A stretch of DNA of 64,000 bases. Origin: Gemmatimonadota bacterium. GTDB lineage: Bacteria > Gemmatimonadota > Gemmatimonadetes > Longimicrobiales > Gaopeijiaceae. The position numbers were made by a program, and so were the translations under genes. The notes under the pieces were generated by a model. The model was not told the origin of the DNA. It did no database searches and worked only from the letters and a program-made list of their open reading frames with translations. The stretch covers positions 434,001-498,000 of the forward strand of contig JAWKQO010000002.1 of the NCBI GenBank assembly GCA_041390105.1, read 5' to 3'. The stretch's first letter is position 1, and each line of letters opens with the position of its first letter. Shown here piece by piece: positions 37,505-46,801 of the stretch.

Positions 37505-39154
37505 TCAGCCGACTGCGGCGGCGGCTGCCCGGCCGGCGATCCGCCCGGAGAACAGGCACCCACCCAGGAAGGTGCCTTCCAGCGCGTTGTAGCCGTGCAT
37601 CCCACCGCCACCGAAGCCACTGGCCTCGCCCGCTGCGTAGAGCCCGGGGAGCGGCGCATGCGCCGGCGTGAGCACGCGCCCTTCCAGGTCGGTGTGGAGG
37701 CCGCCCAGCGTCTTGCGCGTGAGCACGTGGAGCCGCACGGCGATGAGCGGCCCGTTCCTGGGGTCGAGCATCCGGTGTGGCCGGGCCACGCGCACGATGC
37801 GGTCGCCGAGGTAGCGGCGGGCACGATGGATGGCTGTGATCTGTTCGTCCGCGGCCTGGGGATCGTGGATCTCCTGGTCGCGCGCCTCGATCAGTCGCCG
37901 CAGCGGCTCCAGCGCGATGCGTTCCGCGCCCACCAGTCGGTTCATTCCAGCGACGAGCTCCGCCAGAGTAGAGGCGACGACGAAGTCTTCGCCGTGCCGC
38001 TTGAAGGCCTCGACCGGACCGGGTGCGCCGGGCCCGAGCCGCGACAACAGCAGGCGAAGGCTCTTGCCCGTGAGGTCCGGGTTCTGCTCACTGCCAGACA
38101 GCGCAAACTCCTTCTCGATGATCTTCTGCGTGAGCACGAACCACGAATAGTCGTGACCGGTGCCGCGCAGGTAACGCAGCGTGCCCAGCGTGTCGAAGCC
38201 TGGAAGAAACGGGGCGGGCAGGCGATTGCCCCGGGCGTCGAGCCACAGCGACGAGGGGCCCGGCAGGATACGGATCCCGTGGTTCTCCCAGATCGGATTC
38301 CAGTTGCGGATGCCTTCGGTGTAGTGCCACATCCGGTCGGGGTTGATGATGGCCGCCCCGGCGTCCGCGCTGATCCCCAGCATGCGCCCGTCCACGTGGG
38401 CGGGAACGCCGGAGACCATGTGCGCCGGTGGCGAGCCCAGCCGAGCAGGCCAGTTGTGCCGCACCAGGTCATGATTGCCGCCGATGCCGCCCGAGGTGAC
38501 GATCACGGCTGCGGAGCGCAGCTCGAACGAGCCTACCGCGACGCGCGAGCTGGCCGTGCCTCGCGCCGCGGCGGAGGACTCGAGCACCGTACCGCGCACG
38601 CCCACGACGGAACCGCGCTCCTGGATCAGCTCGTCCACCCGGTGGCGGAAAGCGAAGCGCACACGGCCCTGTTCCACGTGCTCTCGCACCCGCCGCTCGA
38701 ACACGTCGACGAGGGCGGGACCGGTGCCCCAGGTCACATGGAAGCGCGGCACCGAGTTCCCGTGCCCTCCCGGACGGCCGTCGCCTCGTTCCGCCCAGCC
38801 CACGACGGGAAACCAGCGCACTCCCAGCGCCCGTAGCCAGGCACGCTTCTCTCCGGCAGCGAAGTGCACGTAGGCCTCCGCCCAGCGGCGCGGCCACTGG
38901 TCCTCGGGCCGGTCGAACTGGGCCGAGCCCAACCAGTCCTGCCAGGCCAACCCGAAGGAGTCCCTGACGCCCAAGCGTCGCTGCTCGGGCGTGTCGACCA
39001 GGAACAGCCCCCCCAGGCTCCAGAAGGCCTGCCCGCCCAGGCTCTGCTCGGGCTCCTGATCCAGAAGCAGCACCGTGCGGCCCCGGTCGGCGAGCTCGGC
39101 GGTGGCCGTCAGCCCCGCCAGGCCGGCGCCTATGACGATGGCATCCGCTTCCAT
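37505..39154 (-). CDS. FAD-binding dehydrogenase, 3-ketosteroid dehydrogenase/fumarate reductase-like
   Basis: 549 residues from ATG 39154. N-terminal FAD motif VIGAGLAGLTATAELADRGR, then SLGGQAFWSLGGLF, the substrate-domain segments HVTWGTGPALVDVFERRV and VTSGGIGGNHDLVRHNWP, and the C-terminal LYAAGEASGFGGGGMHGYNA with GGCLFSGRIAGR. This matches the FAD-binding dehydrogenases of the succinate dehydrogenase flavoprotein/KsdD superfamily. Substrate not determinable. Its start lies inside the 3' end of the upstream metallo-hydrolase gene (25-bp overlap), so the two are co-transcribed. Confidence 0.85.
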   Translation of the reverse strand: MEADAIVIGAGLAGLTATAELADRGRTVLLLDQEPEQSLGGQAFWSLGGLFLVDTPEQRRLGVRDSFGLAWQDWLGSAQFDRPEDQWPRRWAEAYVHFAAGEKRAWLRALGVRWFPVVGWAERGDGRPGGHGNSVPRFHVTWGTGPALVDVFERRVREHVEQGRVRFAFRHRVDELIQERGSVVGVRGTVLESSAAARGTASSRVAVGSFELRSAAVIVTSGGIGGNHDLVRHNWPARLGSPPAHMVSGVPAHVDGRMLGISADAGAAIINPDRMWHYTEGIRNWNPIWENHGIRILPGPSSLWLDARGNRLPAPFLPGFDTLGTLRYLRGTGHDYSWFVLTQKIIEKEFALSGSEQNPDLTGKSLRLLLSRLGPGAPGPVEAFKRHGEDFVVASTLAELVAGMNRLVGAERIALEPLRRLIEARDQEIHDPQAADEQITAIHRARRYLGDRIVRVARPHRMLDPRNGPLIAVRLHVLTRKTLGGLHTDLEGRVLTPAHAPLPGLYAAGEASGFGGGGMHGYNALEGTFLGGCLFSGRIAGRAAAAAVG

Positions 39155-40260
39155 GGCATCCCCGTGCACGTGTCGAGGACACAAGACAGACCCGACCCCG
39201 CGTGTGGCAAGCGGTCGAGGGCGTCCCACACGGCGGCCACGTTCGAGCGATGCAGCAGCCCGTAGTTCGTCCAATCGGCGTACTCGGTCATGGCCACGCG
39301 TTCGAGAGCCTGCTCACGGGTGGGGCCGGCAGTGCGGGCTTCTGTGACCTCGCGCTGTAGAGCGGACCAGTAGGCGAGTGCCTCGCGAAGGATCTCCGGT
39401 CCGCCTGTGGGGCCGTGGCCGGGCACGACGTGCTCGACCTCCTCGCGCTCGGCGAGCGCGACCAGGCGCCGCAACGCCAGGATCCAACCGCCCAGGCTGC
39501 CGGACTGGGGGTCCAGGCCGCTGAGACCCCGAGCCTGGGCCAGGTCACCCACCACCAGCAGGTGGAGCGACGGCACGAACACGGCGAGGTCTCCGGGCGA
39601 GTGGGCGGGTCCGAGCGCGAGCATCCGGAGCTCGGTGTCCCCGATCGTCCTCGTGGCGTCGGCGCTCAGCACCTGATTGGGAGGCGTGATGCGCACGTCG
39701 GCGTGTCGTTCCAGGTTGGTGGCGATCGCTTGCCGGCGCTGCTCCAACGCGCTTCGCGCGGACGCGTCCAGCTCCGCGCGTTTCAGTGAATCGGCGAGGT
39801 GCGTCAAGACGCCCGGCGCGCGGGCCAGGAAGCTCGCCATTTGAGGGATGCGGGCTTCCATCTCCCGGAGGGTCGCCTCGTGCGCCAGGATGGGGACTCC
39901 GTCGAAGACCTGGTTTCCCCAGGTGTGATCGTCGTGCGCGTGCGTATTGATCACGAGCACGACCGGGCGCCCCAGGTCGCGTTCGGCTCGCTCGCGGAAG
40001 GCCCGCGTGAAGGTGCGGAGCATGAAGTCGTCGATCAGCACCACACCCGCGGATGTGGCCAGCGCCGTTGAATTGGCCTCCCAGATGCTGTCGGTGCCCA
40101 CCCGGATGTCCGGTCCCAACGGCTGCACCTGGACGCCGACCTGGGCGGTGCCGGGTGAAACCCGGCTCAGGGCCATGACCAGGAAAGCGGCGCCGAACAG
40201 CGCGCGCTGTCTCTCCGGCCCTCCCCCAGGGGCGGCCCTTGCTTCGCTCTCCTCTGCCAT
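39130..40260 (-). CDS. Metallo-beta-lactamase-fold hydrolase, exported
   Basis: 376 residues. Zinc motif HxHxDH is H107-A-H-D-D-H112 in INTHAHDDHTWGN; the later ligands fit GPAHSPGDLAVF, VVGDLAQARG and VPGHGPTGG. A hydrophobic segment near 20-40 (LFGAAFLVMALSRVSPGTAQ) suggests a signal peptide; translation may begin at the internal Met29 rather than 40260. Resembles quinoprotein-relay or SoxH-like MBL proteins. Overlaps the FAD dehydrogenase gene by 25 bp. Confidence 0.82.
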   Translation of the reverse strand: MAEESEARAAPGGGPERQRALFGAAFLVMALSRVSPGTAQVGVQVQPLGPDIRVGTDSIWEANSTALATSAGVVLIDDFMLRTFTRAFRERAERDLGRPVVLVINTHAHDDHTWGNQVFDGVPILAHEATLREMEARIPQMASFLARAPGVLTHLADSLKRAELDASARSALEQRRQAIATNLERHADVRITPPNQVLSADATRTIGDTELRMLALGPAHSPGDLAVFVPSLHLLVVGDLAQARGLSGLDPQSGSLGGWILALRRLVALAEREEVEHVVPGHGPTGGPEILREALAYWSALQREVTEARTAGPTREQALERVAMTEYADWTNYGLLHRSNVAAVWDALDRLPHAGSGLSCVLDTCTGMPWKRMPSS

Positions 40261-40390
40261 CCCGCCTCAGCGATCCTGTGCCTTGCTGTCCTCCGCAAAG
40301 AACTATAGCTAGAATTGCAATATACCTTACACTTCTACGAGGCCGGGCGGCGCACGTCCTGCCGCTTGGGAGAATGGAGAGGAGGGAGCG
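40261..40390. promoter_or_regulatory. Divergent AT-rich promoter region
   Basis: The 130-bp gap between the metallo-hydrolase and serine hydrolase starts contains the most AT-rich stretch nearby (aactatagctagaattgcaa onwards, 40301-40330). TTGCTG at 40283 and TAGAAT at 40310 are candidate boxes but with 21-nt spacing. Exact elements uncertain. Confidence 0.35.
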
Positions 40391-41980
40391 ATGTGGGGGT
40401 GTCGGTGGGGGTTGGGGCAAGAGCGGCGGGGTGGAACGCCGCGGTGGCGTTCGCTGATCATGCTCCTTCCAGTCATGTCAGCCGCCGCGGCGGCAGGGCT
40501 GGGGGCACAGGAGTCGAGCGCTCCGCAGGTGGAGCGCCTGCGACGAGCGCTCGAAGCGTTCGTGCAAGCAGCCGAAGTCCCGGGAGCCACAGCGGCGGTG
40601 GCACCGATGGACGGAGGTCCGGTGGTCGCGGTGGCGGCCGGGCTCGCGGACGTGGAGCAAGGTGTGGCCATGACGCCGTCGCACCGAATGCCCGCGGGGA
40701 GCGTGGGAAAGACGTTCGTGGCGGCAGTGGTCCTTTCGTTGGTACAGGACGGAGTCCTGCACCTGGACGACTCCGTGTCCCGGTGGTTGGGAGGTGAGGC
40801 GTGGTTCGAGCGCGTGCCGAACCACGAGGCCCTCACCATCCGCTCGCTCCTCTCCCACACCAGCGGCATTCCCGATCACGTCTACGAGGACGCGTTCATC
40901 GCAGACGTACGACGACGCGTCGGGCAAGGCTCGAGCCCCGACTTCCACTACCAGCCCGTCGAGCTCGTCGAGTTCGTCCTGGACCGCCCCCCCTTTGCTC
41001 CGGTGGGGCATGAGTACCACTACTCCGACACCAACTACATCCTGCTCGGCCTCATCGTCGAGACGGCGACCGGACGAACCTACGAGGACCTTCTCCGCTC
41101 ACGCCTTCTGGAGCCACTCGGCCTGACCGTCACCACACCTGCGCAGTCCCGATACCTTCCAGGCGCCGCGGCCGGCTACGCTCCCGGAAACGCGCTGGGA
41201 TTGCCGGAGAAGGTCCTCACGAACGACACCATGGTCTTCCACCCGCAGACCGAGTGGACGGGAGGAGGACTGGTCACCTCCGTGAGCGATCTGGCCCGCT
41301 GGGGTCGCGCGCTCGTTCAAGGGCGCACCGTGCTGGATTCGGCTACGCTCGCGCTCATGGCAGAGCCCACCCCGGCCTCGAGGGGCCGCTATGGTCTGGG
41401 GCTCTCGACAGGCGGCGGCCCGTGGGGGCGGACCGTCGGGCACGACGGCTGGTTCCCGGGCTACCGCACCAAGCTCGCCTGGGTGCCCGGCGCGGGTGTC
41501 GTGGTCGCCGTACAGGTCAACCGCGATGTCGGCGTCGATCTGGGCCGGGCCCTGCAGAGCCTGCTGGACGCGTGGGCGGGCAAACCGCCGGAGACGGGAG
41601 AGGCGCCAAGCGCGTCCGCCTCCTGTCAGCCGCCCCCAGAGGGCTACGAAGGCCACTGGCAACTCAGCGCCACTTCCGGAAGCGGGGCCCGGCTTCCCAT
41701 CGCACTGGAGCTCGCGCGGGACGGTGACGGCTATCGGGGCACCTGGAATCCCGGACCCGACGTGGTCTGGAACGTGGTCGGCGCGGTGTCGGAAGGGGCG
41801 TTGCGCCTACGTACCGAAGGGCCGGCCCGAGGGAGCCGCAGGGGTGAGGCCCTGCCCGATGGTCTCGTGATCGAGGCGACACGCGACAGGGACGGCATCC
41901 GTGGATGGTTCAGTCCGGTGTTGGGCGCTGGAACGGGGCGTATCCGTCTGGAATGGTCTGGACGCTACTCGTGTCCCTGA
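40391..41980 (+). CDS. Class C beta-lactamase-like serine hydrolase with C-terminal beta domain
   Basis: 529 residues; ATG with GGAGGGAG upstream. Signal peptide (LIMLLPVMSAAAAAGLGAQ). SxxK is S104-V-G-K107; second motif Y-S-D in YHYSDTNYILLG; Gly-rich strand motif in VGHDGWFPGY. Residues about 420-529 form a separate beta-rich domain (YEGHWQLSATSGSGARLPIA onwards) like the lipocalin-type C-terminal domains of some DD-aminopeptidases and esterases. Divergent from the metallo-hydrolase gene. Substrate unknown. Confidence 0.83.
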   Translation: MWGCRWGLGQERRGGTPRWRSLIMLLPVMSAAAAAGLGAQESSAPQVERLRRALEAFVQAAEVPGATAAVAPMDGGPVVAVAAGLADVEQGVAMTPSHRMPAGSVGKTFVAAVVLSLVQDGVLHLDDSVSRWLGGEAWFERVPNHEALTIRSLLSHTSGIPDHVYEDAFIADVRRRVGQGSSPDFHYQPVELVEFVLDRPPFAPVGHEYHYSDTNYILLGLIVETATGRTYEDLLRSRLLEPLGLTVTTPAQSRYLPGAAAGYAPGNALGLPEKVLTNDTMVFHPQTEWTGGGLVTSVSDLARWGRALVQGRTVLDSATLALMAEPTPASRGRYGLGLSTGGGPWGRTVGHDGWFPGYRTKLAWVPGAGVVVAVQVNRDVGVDLGRALQSLLDAWAGKPPETGEAPSASASCQPPPEGYEGHWQLSATSGSGARLPIALELARDGDGYRGTWNPGPDVVWNVVGAVSEGALRLRTEGPARGSRRGEALPDGLVIEATRDRDGIRGWFSPVLGAGTGRIRLEWSGRYSCP

Positions 41981-42058
41981 CGAACCCGGCAACGTTCTGA
42001 CCCTCCCGGGGCGTCCGACTCCTGGAGGTCGCACGAAACCGGGCAGCCAGGGGAGCGC

Positions 42059-42619
42059 TTGGGCAGCACCGAGTCGAATCTGGTCGCCCGGGCGCTGGAC
42101 GGGGACGCCGCGGCGTTCGCCGCGCTGGCGGAGCTGCATTTCGACGCGGCCTTCGCTGTGGCACTGGCCATCACGGGCGTTCGCGAAGACGCCGAGGACG
42201 CGGTCCAAGAAGGGCTGGTGCGCGCCTGGCGGAGACTGCGTCAATGTCGCCACCCGGAACGTTTTCGTGCGTGGTTGCTCTCCGTGGTGCGCACCGTGGC
42301 CTTGAACGCCATCGCCCATCGTTCGCGGCGGACCATGGTCTCGCTTTCGGAGGCGATCCCTGCCCAGACGCCGCGCCCCGATCACCGAGTCCTGAGAGGT
42401 GAGCTGCGAGACCGCCTCGAGGCCGCCTTGCAGTGGCTCACTCCCGTGCAGCGCCAGGTCCTCTTGCTGTATGACCTGGAAGGCTTCCGGCACCGCGATG
42501 TCGCGGAGTTGCTCGACATCTCCGAGACGATGAGCCGCCGCCACCTGTCCGACGCCCGTGCAGCCATGCGTCGCCACTTGAGCCGGGGCCAGCCGGATGT
42601 CAGGATCAGACATGCGTGA
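42059..42619 (+). CDS. ECF-type RNA polymerase sigma factor
   Basis: 186 residues from a TTG start with AGGGGAG upstream. Region 2 (about 20-85): REDAEDAVQEGLVRAWRRL and FRAWLLSVVRTVALNAIAH. Region 4 (about 115-170): LTPVQRQVLLLYDLEGFRHR then DVAELLDISETMSRRHLSDA. The helix-turn-helix end reads MSRRHLSDAR rather than the usual VKSRLHRAR. The stop overlaps the next gene, which encodes a membrane protein likely to act as its anti-sigma partner. Confidence 0.9.
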   Translation: MGSTESNLVARALDGDAAAFAALAELHFDAAFAVALAITGVREDAEDAVQEGLVRAWRRLRQCRHPERFRAWLLSVVRTVALNAIAHRSRRTMVSLSEAIPAQTPRPDHRVLRGELRDRLEAALQWLTPVQRQVLLLYDLEGFRHRDVAELLDISETMSRRHLSDARAAMRRHLSRGQPDVRIRHA

Positions 42620-42968
42620 ATCGGAGCCTCTGGATCTCGAGGCACTGCGCGCGCCTCCGGGCGCCCGGCGCCGGGTGATCGATGCCGCCATGGCGCAGAT
42701 TGGTGCGGAGCAGCGGCCTTCGGTCCTGGAACGTCTGCTGGCTTTCCAGGCACGCCAGGCGCGCTGGCTGGTGCCCGTAGCCGCCGTGTTCTGGGCTTCG
42801 CTGCTGTTCGGTGGGAGGGGCGACGGGAGCGACCGGGACACTGTGCCCGGCGGTGTGGGTCCCTCGGCCGCCGAGCTGACGTCTCTATGGGGGATCGACA
42901 CCGGCACGATCGCACGCCTGCGCGGGGAACCGGAGCAACTCCTCGTGGCCACGGATCCCGTACGATGA
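42612..42968 (+). CDS. Putative anti-sigma/membrane partner protein
   Basis: 118 residues with one central transmembrane segment (WLVPVAAVFWASLLFGG), a soluble N-terminal half (LRAPPGARRRVIDAAMAQIG) and a short outside part. No zinc-binding anti-sigma motif. The location between an ECF sigma gene and an LTxxQ gene, overlapping both, supports a regulatory role. Start is ATG 42612 (AGGA upstream) or the in-frame ATG 42597. Confidence 0.6.
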   Translation: MRESEPLDLEALRAPPGARRRVIDAAMAQIGAEQRPSVLERLLAFQARQARWLVPVAAVFWASLLFGGRGDGSDRDTVPGGVGPSAAELTSLWGIDTGTIARLRGEPEQLLVATDPVR

Positions 42969-43357
42969 GGACCGACCGCACCGTGCTGGCGCTCGGTACC
43001 GCCTCGCTTCTCGCCGCCTTCGCCTTCGGCGTGGCGATAGGGCGGTTCAGCGCCGGCCCGCACAAGGTCACCAAGGTCGTGGTGGTGGACCAGAACTCCA
43101 TCTTCGCCGACCTCGACCTTACGGCGGAACAGCAGCAGCGGATCGACGGCGTACTGGCGGAGCTGGCCGAGTGGACCGATTCGCTCGCGGCCGAGTCCGA
43201 GGGTGTGCTGGAGGAGCGGACGGCCCGCACTCAAGCCGCGATCCTGGAGGTGTTGACTCCGGAGCAGCGCGAGCGGTACCGGAGCAGGATCGACTCCGCG
43301 CGCGTGATCATGCGCGTCCGCCGAGAAGCGGTGGGGCTCCCCCCCAGCGAGCCCTAG
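42965..43357 (+). CDS. LTxxQ periplasmic sensor-like protein (CnrX/Spy type)
   Basis: 130 residues: N-terminal membrane anchor (LALGTASLLAAFAFGVAIG), then helices with DLTAEQQQRIDGVLAELAEW and LTPEQRERYRSR, the paired LTxxQ-like motifs of Spy/CpxP and metal sensors. ATGA overlap with the membrane protein gene. With the sigma factor this resembles Cnr-type envelope signalling, where the periplasmic sensor controls the anti-sigma. The signal sensed (metal or misfolding) is not shown. Confidence 0.72.
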   Translation: MRTDRTVLALGTASLLAAFAFGVAIGRFSAGPHKVTKVVVVDQNSIFADLDLTAEQQQRIDGVLAELAEWTDSLAAESEGVLEERTARTQAAILEVLTPEQRERYRSRIDSARVIMRVRREAVGLPPSEP

Positions 43358-43390
43358 CCCCGCGTCGGTCGCGGAGACGCGGGGCTAGGG
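43352..43390. terminator. Bidirectional terminator between convergent genes
   Basis: Perfect 15-bp stem (ccctagccccgcgtc and gacgcggggctaggg) with a 9-nt loop, flanked by a further 6-bp arm agcgag/ctcgct. It begins at the stop of the LTxxQ gene and precedes the stop of the convergent aspartic protease gene. Confidence 0.8.
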
Positions 43391-43418
43391 TGGCTCGCTC
43401 GGCGTGGGTGAGGAATCG

Positions 43419-44333
43419 TCACCCGCTCCCAGCGCCGCGGATCGAGCCGGGCTCCTGGCCGCGCCCCAGCCAGTACCTGCGGTTCGCTTGATCCACGGAC
43501 AAGGTCAGTCCGAGGAGCGCAGGCGTACCGACGTTGGCCCGATCGAAGCGGCTTTGGAATAGGACTTCGTGGCTGGACAGAAGCACGTCCTCCAGCTTGA
43601 CGGGCACAGCCGCTTCCGAACGGAGCACCTCGTAGGCGCCCGTCACCATTCGCACCGTGTCGGGGACGGGCGGCGCGCTCAGGGTGAGCTGCTCCATGAG
43701 AGCGCGAGGCAGGAACGTGGGTCGGCCGTTGCCGGTGTCGATGTCGGCGGCCACGGTCACGTCTCCCACCCGCAACGTACCGTTCGGCACGACCTGGTCC
43801 GTGGCGAACGGGATGACGCCGTCGCTGTCGGGCAGCGAGCCGGGCGTCACGCGGATCTCGGAAGCTGCGAAGTCGAAGGTGACCACGTTGCCCATGAACA
43901 CCGTAGTGCTCAGCACTCCGGGGGCGCCGATGCTCTCGAAGAGGCTCTCGTTGCCCAGCGCGATCAGAGGGATGTCCGGCAACGTGAGGTCTCCCAGTCG
44001 GAGCGAGCTCGCCAGGAAGATCTCCGCAGGCTGTGGGTCGCCCGCCGGGTCACCTACCATGGCGTCACCGATGGAGGGGAGGTCCAGGCCGGCGGCGAGC
44101 GAGGCACTCACCACATTGCCGAGAGCTCCGGTATCGACGATGAACGGGACCGGTGCGTGGGCGCCGATTGCCAGCATGATCACCGGGCGACCGTTGAGGA
44201 TCTGCATCGGCAGAACCAGCGGCGCACGGAGCGGCCGAGACTCGAAGGTGGGACTCCTTCGCACCTGCGCGCCGAGCGGCGGTGCGCAGAGGGAGAGGGC
44301 GATCAGGGCTGGGATCAGTACGGGCCGTCTCAC
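43419..44333 (-). CDS. Retropepsin-like aspartic protease, exported
   Basis: 304 residues from a GTG with GGAGG 4 nt upstream. Signal peptide (LIPALIALSLCAPPLGAQ). Two DTG motifs, FIVDTGALGN (Asp67) and ADIDTGNGRPTF, each opening one lobe of a pepsin-like double fold. Members of this gag-polyprotein-protease-like group in bacteria are periplasmic peptidases or binding proteins of unknown substrate. No maturation partner nearby. Alone on the minus strand between terminator and unknown gene. Confidence 0.82.
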   Translation of the reverse strand: MRRPVLIPALIALSLCAPPLGAQVRRSPTFESRPLRAPLVLPMQILNGRPVIMLAIGAHAPVPFIVDTGALGNVVSASLAAGLDLPSIGDAMVGDPAGDPQPAEIFLASSLRLGDLTLPDIPLIALGNESLFESIGAPGVLSTTVFMGNVVTFDFAASEIRVTPGSLPDSDGVIPFATDQVVPNGTLRVGDVTVAADIDTGNGRPTFLPRALMEQLTLSAPPVPDTVRMVTGAYEVLRSEAAVPVKLEDVLLSSHEVLFQSRFDRANVGTPALLGLTLSVDQANRRYWLGRGQEPGSIRGAGSG

Positions 44334-44512
44334 GCGACCTCCGGGCCGGGGGTGTGGCGAGCCCACGGAACGGTGTGGGCTCGCATCCCCTAGACCGCAC
44401 CACCTGCGGATCTGTGAGGAGCGAGGGGGAAGCCCGTGCGTCGGCGGCGGCCGGGCCGCCCCGCGCCACCGGACTCACGTGGATGCCGGGACTGCCCGCC
44501 CGCTTCCGCCGA

Positions 44513-46528
44513 CTATTGTCGACAGACGTTGGCGGGTTCGTAGAACGCCCAACCCGGATCGTTGGGACCGGTGGGCGCCGTGTCCACCAGCCGGAAGAAC
44601 TGCGTGTAGTCGTCCAGCAGCGTCCAGCGCTCCCCAACCGTGGTGCGCACGTTGAAGACGCGCTCCAGGCACGGGCACCACTCGCGGCCCACCCGGAATC
44701 CGCCCTCCTCGATGTAGCGTTGGCATCCTGCCCCGAACGTGAGGGGCATGGCGATGAGGTCCGGCAGCGTGGCGGGCACGCGTTCTTGTTGCAGCGTGGG
44801 TAGCGAGTACGCCAGGCGGCGCATGTTCTCCTGGAACTGCTCGAGCACGGGCGACTCACACCCCTGTTCGAAGAGCACGTCCAGGTCCTGGCGAATCTCC
44901 AGGACCATCCGCGCCATGAGCAGCGATGTGCGGATCATCTCCCCCATGGCCACCGGATTGACCACGGCCTGCAGGACCTTCTCCACCACGCGCCCAGGAT
45001 TGCGGGAGTCGAAGCCTGGGGCGTAGAGCGCGGGGGCTGCGGGCGAGTCGGCATCCCACAGCTCGAAAGGCCGAACGAAGTCGGTGTGGATGTACGCGGT
45101 GTCCTGATCGACCACGTGAGGTGCCGTGTAGTCGTCCCAGGCGACCGTGGTGACAGTCCTGGTCACTTTGCTGCCGAGAGGGATCAAGTCCGCGCAGCGA
45201 TCCGAATACCTGAGCACGGTGCGCTTGTAGATCTGCCCGAACTCCCACTCCTCCGTGGCGTTGGGGAAGAAACCCTCGAAGATGGCCCGGAACTCCCCGC
45301 TCGCCTGGAAGCGATCCCAGAACGTGGGGTCCACGTAGGCCAGGCCGCGGGCCGGCCAGGTCCGGGCACGTTCCTGCTCCAGAGCAGCGCGGCGCGCCAG
45401 CTTGGCCTGGCGTTCAGCACGTTCCCGCGAATCGCGCTCCGCACGGGCCGCCGCGTACAGCGCCTGTTGTTTCGCGTAGGCCTCCTGGATCTCGCGGATG
45501 GCCAGCACGTTGTTCTGGAGGGGTGGCTCCACGCGGTTCCGGTCGTCCCCCGACATCCAGACGAACGGCTGGGTGGGGTCGGAGCGCCGACCGAACCAGC
45601 GCTCCAGTGTCATCGGGACCTCTACCGTCTCGTCGCTGGTGAGAGGATGACGCTCGTAGGCCCACTGGAAGTTGGTGTCGGGTTGGCGGAGCAGGCGCAC
45701 ATCGGTGCCGTAGTGCCAGATCTCGATCTGCGCCACGGCGTTCCCTGTGGGTCGCAGCAGGGGAACGATCTGCTCGCGAAAGCGGCGGCTGGTCTCGGTT
45801 CCGTAGCGGAGCACCGGCCGGCCGTACATGTCGGTCTCACCGCTCTCCTGGAAGTCGAGGAGCGGCTGGGTCTCGGTGACGGGGCGCACCACCGCCAGCC
45901 ACACCCTCCACTCCCGCTCCGCCAACAGGTAGACGGCGGAGCCGTCGAACGTGCCTAGCAACTGCGAGGCGGGCCAGCCGCGATCGCGCAGCGTAGGTGG
46001 CCATGCACCATCGGTGCTCGCCTGCACGACAGGCGCCTGGTAGAGCGGGTGCTGGGACCAGAGGGGGATCGCCACCAGATAGCGGCCACTGCCTCGGGGG
46101 GACTGGGGCAGCACGTCCTGGGCGAGTACTTCGCGCAGGACCTGCGTGGCGGCACGGGACAGCATCACACCATCGCGGCGGAGGTTGCCGGGGGCGGCGG
46201 GAATCACCATGGCCGCGGGGCCGGCGTCCTGCACGGAATAGCGGCCTCCGCTTTCCACCAACGCCGCCGAGAGCAGGACGCAGGCGCCCACCATCGCTTC
46301 CAGGGGAAGTTGGATGCGGAGCGCGGGCGTCGCCTTCAAGGGGCCGAGTCCGTCGTACAGCAGCGGAGTGCGGATCTGCTGCTGCACGGTGCGGATCCGT
46401 GCGGCGATCTGCGGATCCATGCAGGGGTTGGCAGAGCCGCTGACCTGGGCCCCGGCCGCAGCGGCCGTGACCCACGAGAGGACGAGTGCCAGGAGGAGGG
46501 GACGGAATGGGAAACGCATCGACGACAT
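44513..46528 (-). CDS. Large secreted protein of unknown function
   Basis: 671 residues starting MSSMRFPFRPLLLALVLSWV with cleavage near AAGAQ. No family recognised. About 390-430 is a charged helix (AYAKQQALYAAARAERDSRE onwards) suggesting a coiled coil. The C-terminal third includes scattered Cys residues (GAGCQRYIEE, EWCPCLERVF, NVCRQ at the very end). No ribosome site is obvious; ATG 46519 is an alternative start. Divergent from the aminotransferase gene. Confidence 0.65.
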   Translation of the reverse strand: MSSMRFPFRPLLLALVLSWVTAAAAGAQVSGSANPCMDPQIAARIRTVQQQIRTPLLYDGLGPLKATPALRIQLPLEAMVGACVLLSAALVESGGRYSVQDAGPAAMVIPAAPGNLRRDGVMLSRAATQVLREVLAQDVLPQSPRGSGRYLVAIPLWSQHPLYQAPVVQASTDGAWPPTLRDRGWPASQLLGTFDGSAVYLLAEREWRVWLAVVRPVTETQPLLDFQESGETDMYGRPVLRYGTETSRRFREQIVPLLRPTGNAVAQIEIWHYGTDVRLLRQPDTNFQWAYERHPLTSDETVEVPMTLERWFGRRSDPTQPFVWMSGDDRNRVEPPLQNNVLAIREIQEAYAKQQALYAAARAERDSRERAERQAKLARRAALEQERARTWPARGLAYVDPTFWDRFQASGEFRAIFEGFFPNATEEWEFGQIYKRTVLRYSDRCADLIPLGSKVTRTVTTVAWDDYTAPHVVDQDTAYIHTDFVRPFELWDADSPAAPALYAPGFDSRNPGRVVEKVLQAVVNPVAMGEMIRTSLLMARMVLEIRQDLDVLFEQGCESPVLEQFQENMRRLAYSLPTLQQERVPATLPDLIAMPLTFGAGCQRYIEEGGFRVGREWCPCLERVFNVRTTVGERWTLLDDYTQFFRLVDTAPTGPNDPGWAFYEPANVCRQ

Positions 46529-46637
46529 GACGTTCACTGCGGTGAAGGGCCTGCAGGCGGGTGGTCTGAGGAAACTCCAGGTGGGAATCGAGCGCGGCAA
46601 GGGTGGCGTGGTCCCCGGGAGTCCGCGTGGGCCGCGA

Positions 46638-46720
46638 GGCAGCGCTGCGGGGACCCCGCTTTACGGGCTTGACTCTCCCCCCCCCCGCGGCAGCGCTGCG
46701 GAGACCCCCGCTGGACGGGC
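46638..46720. repeat. Short imperfect direct repeat pair
   Basis: Two copies of about 31 bp, 46638-46668 and 46689-46720, both beginning GGCAGCGCTGCGG and ending ACGGGC, with a few differences, about 51 bp apart. They lie in the 273-bp region between the divergent secreted-protein and aminotransferase genes. Function unknown; could be regulatory or chance GC-rich duplication. Confidence 0.45.
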
Positions 46721-46801
46721 CCGGGCGCCCCCGTCAGCTTGCCAGAACCCCGGGAAGCGCAAGTCGTACCGGGAGTGCGGCGCCAACGGAGGAGCCAGTC
46801 G

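Noticed and set aside
41807..43234. 475-codon minus-strand open frame opposite the sigma-factor trio
   Set aside because: The plus-strand genes have family motifs, coupled starts and a terminator; the antisense frame does not.
46670..46690. Run of cytosines near 46677-46686
   Set aside because: A homopolymer in noncoding GC-rich DNA; no coding frame crosses it, so neither phase variation nor a frameshift can be argued.
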